Assembly (NCBI GenBank): GCA_024636785.1
Contig: JAGXGK010000017.1
Span: 1-42,283, forward strand
Length of the DNA stretch: 42,283 bases
DNA from: Gammaproteobacteria bacterium
Lineage (GTDB): Bacteria > Pseudomonadota > Gammaproteobacteria > SZUA-229
Reading direction: 5' to 3'
Shown here: in pieces, positions 35,852 through 42,283 of the stretch
Numbering within the stretch: the first letter of the stretch is position 1
Layout of the letters: every line of letters begins with the position of its first letter
Translations under genes and position numbers: made by a program
Notes under the pieces: model-generated
What the model was told of the DNA's origin: nothing
Seen by the model: only the letters and a program-made list of their open reading frames with translations
The model's database searches: none

Positions 35852-37768
35852 ATGTCGAAGCTTAATCGCCGAGATTTTCTAAAACTACTGGGCATTACTA
35901 GCGTGGCAGGTTCAATGCCAATGCTTTATGGCTGCTCCAGAGAGGGCAGCATGCCCGCTATCAGCGAAGACTTTTACAAGGTGCCGATGAGAGGCAACGT
36001 GCGACTTTTACACATTACCGATGTGCATGGGCAACTTAATCCGGTTTATTTCCGCGAACCCAATGTCAACCTCGGCGTGGGCGATGCCTATGGCCGCCCT
36101 CCTCATATCGTCGGCAAGAAATTCCTGCAAGAGATGAAGTTTAAACCGGGAACACCTGAGTCCTACGCCTACACCTATCTTGATTTTGAAAAAGGTGCGG
36201 AAAAATATGGCCGCATGGGCGGTTTTGCACACATTAAAACCCTGCTCAATAGTTTGCGCGAAGAAGCCGGTGATCGAAGCAACACCTTGACTCTGGATGG
36301 TGGTGATCTGTGGCAGGGTTCCGGCACCTCACTGTGGACGCGAGGCGTTGACATGGTCGAAGCCTCTAACATTCTCGGTGTCGACGTGATGGTCGGCCAT
36401 TGGGAATTCACCTACAAAGAAAACGAAGTGCTTAGCAATGTTGCTCTTTTCAAAGGCGACTTCATCGGCCAGAACGTCAGAGTCAAAGAGGCTTCCCTGT
36501 TCATGGGCGATTATGCGGATATGGTCGAACGCTATGATGGCACCGGTCTCTACGATGAAAATTCAGGTCACGCCTTTAGACCCTACGTCATCAAAAATGT
36601 CGGTGGTGCACGCATCGCTGTCATCGGCCAGGCCTTCCCGCGTACCACCAATGCACACCCGAGTGAGTTTTTCCCGGACTGGTCTTTTGGTTTGCGTGAA
36701 GACGACATGATTAAACTGGTTAAAGAAATTCGTGAAGATGAAAAACCTGATGCCATCGTTCTGCTTTCACACAATGGTATGGATGTGGACATAAAAATGG
36801 CTGAACGCGTGCCCGGTCTGAACGCTGTCTTTGGTGGTCACACTCACGACGGCATTCCTCAACCACTCAAAGTTAAAAACGTTAACGGCAATACCTGCTG
36901 GGTGACGAATGCCGGTTCAAATGGCAAGTTTATAGGCGTTATGGATTTTGATATTCAGGATGGCGAAGTCAAAGACATGCATTATCAAATGCTACCTGTT
37001 TTTGAAGATGCACTGGCCGCCGACAAAGAAATGCAGGCTTATATCGACCAGATGCGTAATCAGAAATACGACGAGAACATTGTTGAAAGTCGCGTCAATG
37101 CTCTTTTTTATAATGAGATTCGTCTAGGACAAACCTTCAAGGAAATTCTTGATGAAAAGCTGGCCATTGCCGATCGCACACTCTACCGTCGCGGCAATTT
37201 CATGGGTACCTGGGATCAGGTATTGTGTAACGCCCTACGCTGGGAATACAAAGCGGATATAGCCATGTCGGCCGGTGTACGCTGGGGCACCACCACCCTC
37301 GAAGGCGACTGGATCACCATGGAAGACGTGATGACACAATGCGCCATCACCTACGGCGAGACCTATGTTTCTGAAATGAAAGGCTCTGAAATCCACAGCG
37401 TTCTCGAAATGGTTGCAGATAACCTGTTTGATCCGGATCCGTATTTACAATCCGGCGGTGACATGGTTCGCGTTGGCGGGCTTGATTACACAATCGATCC
37501 CACCAAAAAACTGAATGAACGCGTTACTAATATCAGACTCGATAATGGTGAAGCGTTGGAGGATGATAAAACTTATTCTGTCACCGGCTGGGCGGTAGTC
37601 AACCGTACTCCGGATGGTCGCCTGATGTGGGATATAGTGCACGATTATCTCCTTGCCAACAAAGGCAAAGATCATGTGCTTCGTCTTGATAAGATCAATT
37701 ACCCTACACTGGTGGGCGTAGCGGACAACCCCGGCATTGCTGATTACCGGGGCAAGATTATTAGCTAG
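35852..37768 (+). CDS. soxB: SoxB-type thiosulfohydrolase
   Basis: A 638-residue periplasmic enzyme, expected to release sulfate from SoxY-bound thiosulfate. The twin-arginine signal is NRRDFLKLLG, followed by a possible lipobox (MLYGC). The metallophosphatase core has HITDVHGQLNP (D57, H59), LTLDGGDLWQGSG, VGHWEFTYKE (the GHWEF form typical of SoxB rather than the GNHE of nucleotidases), LLSHNGMDVD and FGGHTHDGIP. The C-terminal 5'-nucleotidase-like domain follows. I start at ATG 35852, with GGAG 8 bases upstream. No soxXAYZ or other sox gene is in the window. Confidence 0.88.
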   Translation: MSKLNRRDFLKLLGITSVAGSMPMLYGCSREGSMPAISEDFYKVPMRGNVRLLHITDVHGQLNPVYFREPNVNLGVGDAYGRPPHIVGKKFLQEMKFKPGTPESYAYTYLDFEKGAEKYGRMGGFAHIKTLLNSLREEAGDRSNTLTLDGGDLWQGSGTSLWTRGVDMVEASNILGVDVMVGHWEFTYKENEVLSNVALFKGDFIGQNVRVKEASLFMGDYADMVERYDGTGLYDENSGHAFRPYVIKNVGGARIAVIGQAFPRTTNAHPSEFFPDWSFGLREDDMIKLVKEIREDEKPDAIVLLSHNGMDVDIKMAERVPGLNAVFGGHTHDGIPQPLKVKNVNGNTCWVTNAGSNGKFIGVMDFDIQDGEVKDMHYQMLPVFEDALAADKEMQAYIDQMRNQKYDENIVESRVNALFYNEIRLGQTFKEILDEKLAIADRTLYRRGNFMGTWDQVLCNALRWEYKADIAMSAGVRWGTTTLEGDWITMEDVMTQCAITYGETYVSEMKGSEIHSVLEMVADNLFDPDPYLQSGGDMVRVGGLDYTIDPTKKLNERVTNIRLDNGEALEDDKTYSVTGWAVVNRTPDGRLMWDIVHDYLLANKGKDHVLRLDKINYPTLVGVADNPGIADYRGKIIS

Positions 37769-38399
37769 ATGATCTCCGGCAACGCCTGCCCTCGGCAGGC
37801 GTTGCCGGCTTTCTTTGCTGATAGGCCCGATAAGAAAGTAAAACCAGTAAAATCACACCGTAAATGAATGGCTGGAGATAATCCGCCTTCACCAGCCAGA
37901 TAAAGTGCAGCACCCCCAGCACAGCAATTACATAAATAAGTTTATGTAATTTCACCCAGTTCTTTTTAAGCCTCCGTATCATCATTTTATTAGACGTTAG
38001 CGCCAGCGGAATCAACATCACAAATGCAGAAAAACCGACCGTAATATAGGGACGCTCGATAATATCCTTAACAATCTCCGCCCAGTCAAAATACTGCTCA
38101 AACCAGATGTAAGTAATAAAATGCAGCGTCGCATAAAAGAAAGCAAACAGTCCGAGCATGCGCCTGAATTTTATCAGCCAGGTTAACTTCAGAATTTGGC
38201 GAGCGGGAGTTACCAATAAAGTAATCAGCAGAAAACGCAGCGTCCACTCACCGGTTACGTGCGTCATAGCCTCGACCGGGTTTGCACCCAGCGTGTCATT
38301 AATCAAGCCCACCACCAGCAACATCAGCGGCAACAGACAGGCGATGAATACGGCAGGCTTGAGCACTAATCGAACTGTCTTATCGGAGATTACTAGCAT
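37761..38399 (-). CDS. msrQ: MsrPQ heme-binding membrane subunit
   Basis: A 212-residue inner membrane heme b protein (ferric reductase-like domain) that passes electrons from the quinone pool or a flavin reductase to MsrP. It has five or six helices, and histidines in FAFFYATLHFITYIWF, KLHKLIYVIAVLGVLHFIW are the usual heme ligands. The start is the ATG at 38399; a TTG one codon upstream is also possible. Its C-terminal tail (PAEGRRCRRSSS) is encoded inside the soxB terminator hairpin, and it overlaps the convergent soxB by 8 bases. Confidence 0.92.
   Translation of the reverse strand: MLVISDKTVRLVLKPAVFIACLLPLMLLVVGLINDTLGANPVEAMTHVTGEWTLRFLLITLLVTPARQILKLTWLIKFRRMLGLFAFFYATLHFITYIWFEQYFDWAEIVKDIIERPYITVGFSAFVMLIPLALTSNKMMIRRLKKNWVKLHKLIYVIAVLGVLHFIWLVKADYLQPFIYGVILLVLLSYRAYQQRKPATPAEGRRCRRSSS
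37776..37818 (+). terminator. Strong terminator of soxB inside the msrQ 3' coding end
   Basis: CCGGCAACGCCTGCC (37776-37790), a 3-base loop, and GGCAGGCGTTGCCGG (37794-37808) form a perfect 15-bp stem, followed by CTTTCTTT. It begins 8 bases after the soxB stop. It is also part of the msrQ reading frame, giving the tail residues of that protein. Confidence 0.85.
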
Positions 38400-38469
38400 C
38401 AAATGATTAGCGGGTGATTAAGAATTTTTGTTTTTTCTGCCAACTGCAAACTAATAACTGACAACTTTC

Positions 38470-39420
38470 TTAAAAGTTTTTAGTTAGATCCATGCCGGTA
38501 TAAAGCTGCGCCACTTGCTCACCATAACCATTAAACATTGCTGTTTTTTGCTTGGGCTTCCAGAACGCATCGCCAATGCGGCGTTCGGTCTTCTGGCTCC
38601 AGCGCGGATGATCGACTTCAGGATTGACATTGGCATAAAAACCGTATTCATCAGGCGCAAGTTCATTCCAGGTGGTTTTGGGGCGGGTTTCGCTAAAGCG
38701 AATTTTGACAATAGATTTAATGCTTTTGAAGCCGTATTTCCACGGCACCACCAGACGAATCGGCGCACCGTTCTGGTTGGGTAGGATGTCCCCGTACAAA
38801 CCCACCGCCATAATGGGCAGCGGGTTCATCGCTTCATCAATGCGCAAACCTTCCACATACGGCCAGTTGAGCACCCGTCGTGACTGGCCGGGAAAACGCG
38901 ACTTATCCAGCAAAGTAGTGAATTCAACATATTTAGCTTTCGAATTAGGCTCAAAGGTTTTCAGCATCTCCGCCAGCGAAAAACCCACCCACGGAATCAC
39001 CATCGACCAGCCTTCGACGCAGCGCAGTCGATAAATATACTCCTGCAAGGCGTAAGGTTTGATGAAATCTTCCAGATCAAAAACGCCCGGTTTGTCACAC
39101 TCCCCTTCCACTGCAATACTCCATGGTCGGGGATTGAATGCAGCCGCATTTTTAACAGGATCTGTTTTACTGGTGCCCAACTCGTAAAAATTGTTATAGC
39201 TGGTGATGTCTTCAAAAGAGGTCAACTTATCGTCGGCTCTAAACGGAGCCTGCGCCGGATCCGGCCAGCGCTTCGCCCATACCGGCAACATAGCATCAGC
39301 CGCCAGCAGCAGACTACTGGCAAAAGCCTGCTGCATAAATCGACGCCGATCCATATAAACCGATTTAGAGGTGATGTCTGATGACTTTATGTCAGAAGTG
39401 CTTTTTATGATTATGGACAT
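38470..39420 (-). CDS. msrP: Protein-methionine-sulfoxide reductase MsrP (molybdoenzyme)
   Basis: A 316-residue periplasmic molybdopterin enzyme that repairs oxidised methionine in envelope proteins. A twin-arginine signal ([20 protein letters not shown]) is preceded by about 22 extra residues; the ATG at 39420 has AGGAG 5-6 bases upstream. The molybdenum-ligand cysteine lies in [15 protein letters not shown], with [18 protein letters not shown] further on. It stands 67 bases upstream of msrQ, its partner subunit. Confidence 0.94.
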   Translation of the reverse strand: MSIIIKSTSDIKSSDITSKSVYMDRRRFMQQAFASSLLLAADAMLPVWAKRWPDPAQAPFRADDKLTSFEDITSYNNFYELGTSKTDPVKNAAAFNPRPWSIAVEGECDKPGVFDLEDFIKPYALQEYIYRLRCVEGWSMVIPWVGFSLAEMLKTFEPNSKAKYVEFTTLLDKSRFPGQSRRVLNWPYVEGLRIDEAMNPLPIMAVGLYGDILPNQNGAPIRLVVPWKYGFKSIKSIVKIRFSETRPKTTWNELAPDEYGFYANVNPEVDHPRWSQKTERRIGDAFWKPKQKTAMFNGYGEQVAQLYTGMDLTKNF

Positions 39421-39583
39421 ACTGTCTCCTGCTGTTTATGAAGAGACAATAGCAAATTGGATTGGTTCTACGAAGATGAAGCTAACACTGGATAATGGTC
39501 AGGCAGATTAGTCCATTCCATCCCTGGAAATTTTTATAATTATTTCATCGGCGTGGACACAATCGCTGCACCCACCCTGTTAA

Positions 39584-42283
39584 CTAACCCACCCAGATCC
39601 GTGCATTTCTGAACATGCGCATCCACGGTGAATCTTCATCCCACTCTGCCGGGTGCCACGAATTCTGCACGCTGCGGAAGACACGTTCGGGGTGCGGCAT
39701 CATGATGGAAACGCGGCCATCATTCGTAGTGAACCCGGTCAGGCCTTCGGGGGAACCGTTCGGGTTGAGCGGATACTGTTCGGTAGCGGCGCCATTGTGA
39801 TCGACATAACGCAGCATCGCCTGTGCCTGTTTGCGTTGCTCTATCGACTCATATTCCGCCAGACCTTCGCCGTGGGCAACGGCTATCGGCATGCGCGAAC
39901 CGGCCATGCCGGCCAGCAGAATCGAAGGCGACTGCATTACTTCGACCAGGCTGAAACGGCCTTCAAACTGCTCGGACTGATTGCGCACGAAATGCGGCCA
40001 GTGTTCAGCGCCGGGGATCAGCTCCTTGATATTCGCCATCATCTGGCAGCCATTGCACACACCCAGACTGAAGGTGTCTTCACGATTAAAATATTCGCTG
40101 AAGACATCGCGAGCGCGGGCGTTGAACAGAATGGTTTTGGCCCAGCCTTCACCGGCACCGAGCACGTCACCGTAGGAGAAACCACCGCAGGCGACCAGTC
40201 CCTTGAAATCATCAAGGCTTAAATTTTTATTGATGATGTCGCTCATGTGCACATCAATGGCATCGAAACCGGCGCGGTCAAACGCGGCCGCCATTTCGAT
40301 CTGGCCATTGACGCCCTGCTCGCGCAGCACTGCAATTTTCGGACGTGCGCCGCTGTTTATCATCGGCGCTGCGACATTCTCATTGGCGTCAAAGGTAAGC
40401 AAGACATTGATGCCGGCATCCTCAATACTGATACCGTCAAATTCCTGCTGCGCGCAATCGGAATTGTCGCGAATCGACTGAATCCGGTAACTGGTTTCAC
40501 TCCAGGCTTTCTGCAAGGTGATTAAATCGGATGCGAACACGGTTTTATTATTGCGGCTGAAACGAATACTGCCGTCCGTTGAAATCGTACCGATGCGATG
40601 GCTGCATACTTTTAGCCCGTAGCTTTCCAGTAGCGCTTCCACTTCAGCAAGGTTTTCACTGGTGACCTGAATCACGCCGCCGAGTTCTTCGTTGAACAGG
40701 GTTGCAATGTTATCGTCGGCCAACGCATCGAGTTTAATATCCAGCCCGCAGTGACCGGCGAACGCCATTTCAGACAGGCAGGCAAACAGGCCGCCGTCAG
40801 AGCGGTCGTGCCAGGCCAGCAATTTATCTTCATCATTCAGTCGTTGAATAACCGCGAAGAACAGTTTGAACTGTTCAGTGTCGTCGAGATCGGGCGGCAC
40901 ATCGCCAATCTGTTTGCAGGTTTGCGCCAGCGCGGAAGCGCCCAGACGGTTTTTGCCGTTACCCAGATCGATCAGAATCAGTTCGCTGTCACCCGCGTCA
41001 GTGACCAGCTGCGGCGTTAAGGTTTTGCGCACATCGGTTACGGTTGAAAATGCGGTAATGATTAATGACAGCGGCGCGGTGACAGCGCGCTGCTCACCCG
41101 CCTCTTCCCAGACAGTTTTCATCGACATGGAATCCTTACCGACCGGAATGGTTAAACCCAGTTTGGGACAGATATCCATGCCCACGGTTTTCACGGTTTC
41201 GTACAGACGCGCATCCTCACCGGGATGCCCGGCCGGTGCCATCCAGTTGGCGGAAAGCTTGATGTCGGAAAGATTTTCGATCGGCGCGGCCATAATGTTG
41301 GTAATGGCTTCGGCAATCGCCATGCGACCGGAGGCCGGTGCATCCAGCAGCGCCACTGGCGTGCGTTCACCCATGGCCATGGCTTCACCGACATAATCTT
41401 CAAATGAAGAGGTGGTCACCGCCACATCCGCCACCGGCATCTGCCACGGGCCGACCATCTGGTCGCGCGTAACCATGCCGGTAATACTGCGATCACCAAT
41501 GGTAATCAGAAACGATTTACTGGCCACCGAAGGCAGGCACAGTACGTTAAATGCCGCTTCGTTGATATCAATGTCGCGGGTCTCGAACGCTTTCTGGTTG
41601 ATGCGCACAGTTTTAACATCGCGCAGCATTTTGGGCGGTTTGCCAAGCAACACATCCAGCGGCATGTCCACCGGATAGTTATCAAAATGATTGTCATGCA
41701 CGCGCAAATCCAGCGCTTCAGTGGTCTTGCCGAGTACCGCATATGGGCAACGCTCGCGTTCGCACAGGGTGATGAAATCATCAAGTTTGGCAGGGTCGAT
41801 GGCGATGGTATAACGCTCCTGCGATTCGTTGCACCAGATCTGCATTGGCGTCATGCCCGGCTCGTCATTGTGAATTTCACGCAGCTCGAATTCGGCACCG
41901 CGGCCGCCATCGTGAACCAGCTCCGGTAAGGCGTTGGACAGGCCACCCGCGCCGACATCATGAATCGAAAGAATCGGATTGTTATCGCCCTGCATCCAGC
42001 AGCTGTCGATCACCTCCTGACAACGGCGTTCCATTTCAGGATTGCCGCGCTGCACCGAGGCGAAATCGAGATTCTCCGCGCTGGTGCCGCTGGCCATGGA
42101 AGAAGCCGCGCCGCCGCCCAGACCGATCAGCATCGCCGGGCCGCCGAGTACGATTATCGGTGTGCCCACAGGAAGCGACAATTTTTCCACGTGCTGCTCG
42201 CGAATGTTGCCGTAACCGCCCGCCAGCATAATCGGCTTGTGGTAACCGCGTATCTCATCACCTTCAGCGCCGGGCACTTTTTC
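39584..42283 (-). CDS. purL: Phosphoribosylformylglycinamidine synthase (partial, C-terminal part)
   Basis: Only the C-terminal 899 or so codons are inside the window; the 5' end lies beyond 42283, and the first codons here read [17 protein letters not shown]. This is the large single-chain enzyme of purine synthesis (about 1,290 residues in enterobacteria). Visible are ATP-binding segments ([35 protein letters not shown]), the second synthetase half, and the C-terminal glutaminase with nucleophile Cys in [12 protein letters not shown] and the [10 protein letters not shown] block. The stop is TAG at 39584-39586. No other gene lies in the 163-base gap to msrP. Confidence 0.97.
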   Translation of the reverse strand, partial: EKVPGAEGDEIRGYHKPIMLAGGYGNIREQHVEKLSLPVGTPIIVLGGPAMLIGLGGGAASSMASGTSAENLDFASVQRGNPEMERRCQEVIDSCWMQGDNNPILSIHDVGAGGLSNALPELVHDGGRGAEFELREIHNDEPGMTPMQIWCNESQERYTIAIDPAKLDDFITLCERERCPYAVLGKTTEALDLRVHDNHFDNYPVDMPLDVLLGKPPKMLRDVKTVRINQKAFETRDIDINEAAFNVLCLPSVASKSFLITIGDRSITGMVTRDQMVGPWQMPVADVAVTTSSFEDYVGEAMAMGERTPVALLDAPASGRMAIAEAITNIMAAPIENLSDIKLSANWMAPAGHPGEDARLYETVKTVGMDICPKLGLTIPVGKDSMSMKTVWEEAGEQRAVTAPLSLIITAFSTVTDVRKTLTPQLVTDAGDSELILIDLGNGKNRLGASALAQTCKQIGDVPPDLDDTEQFKLFFAVIQRLNDEDKLLAWHDRSDGGLFACLSEMAFAGHCGLDIKLDALADDNIATLFNEELGGVIQVTSENLAEVEALLESYGLKVCSHRIGTISTDGSIRFSRNNKTVFASDLITLQKAWSETSYRIQSIRDNSDCAQQEFDGISIEDAGINVLLTFDANENVAAPMINSGARPKIAVLREQGVNGQIEMAAAFDRAGFDAIDVHMSDIINKNLSLDDFKGLVACGGFSYGDVLGAGEGWAKTILFNARARDVFSEYFNREDTFSLGVCNGCQMMANIKELIPGAEHWPHFVRNQSEQFEGRFSLVEVMQSPSILLAGMAGSRMPIAVAHGEGLAEYESIEQRKQAQAMLRYVDHNGAATEQYPLNPNGSPEGLTGFTTNDGRVSIMMPHPERVFRSVQNSWHPAEWDEDSPWMRMFRNARIWVG

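Overview
The window looks like a chromosomal segment of a Gram-negative gammaproteobacterium, probably a sulfur-oxidising lineage near Chromatiales or Thiotrichales. The grounds are a lone soxB-type gene, a PilZ/UvrY/LolCD gene set, an hrcA-grpE-dnaK-dnaJ heat-shock cluster carrying both a CIRCE operator and sigma-32-like promoters, and gammaproteobacterial gene order around fabF-pabC-mltG-tmk-holB-pilZ-tatD. The species cannot be told from the sequence alone.

Left flank (1-1.2 kb): the 5' end of an outer-membrane porin gene on the minus strand with a possible Fur box, then a decayed IS3-family transposase and a 34-bp derivative of a repeat that recurs later in the window.

Region 1.2-10.9 kb is an AT-rich plus-strand operon that I read as an aryl-polyene (APE)-type pigment cluster: acyl carrier protein, COG4648-like membrane protein, AMP-dependent aryl ligase, FabZ-like dehydratase, LpxL-like acyltransferase, LolA-like carrier, MMPL exporter, ketosynthase, a chain-length-factor-like partner without an active-site cysteine, and a second hotdog dehydratase. 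It ends in a ketoreductase reading frame cut off after eight recognisable residues, followed by a convergent family-2 glycosyltransferase. The cluster lies between IS debris and a tRNA group (Leu, Cys, Gly), next to a duplicated tRNA-Leu 3' end. This suggests an acquired and partly eroded island.

Region 11.7-33.4 kb is a long minus-strand housekeeping stretch. Read right to left it holds: lolC/E-type permease and lolD (lipoprotein release); hrcA, grpE, dnaK, dnaJ (heat shock); dapB (lysine); fabD, fabG, acpP, fabF (fatty acid synthesis); pabB, pabC (folate); mltG; tmk; holB; pilZ; tatD; a UvrY-type regulator; a type-5 uracil-DNA glycosylase; uvrC; pgsA. Two near-identical 163-164 bp terminal-inverted-repeat elements sit in opposite orientation between tmk and holB and between dnaK and dnaJ.

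Region 33.5-42.3 kb: an OmpA-type C-terminal domain joined to an unassigned N-terminal domain, a HupE/UreJ-like membrane protein, a divergent soxB, msrQ and msrP (periplasmic methionine sulfoxide repair), and a purL gene that runs off the right edge.
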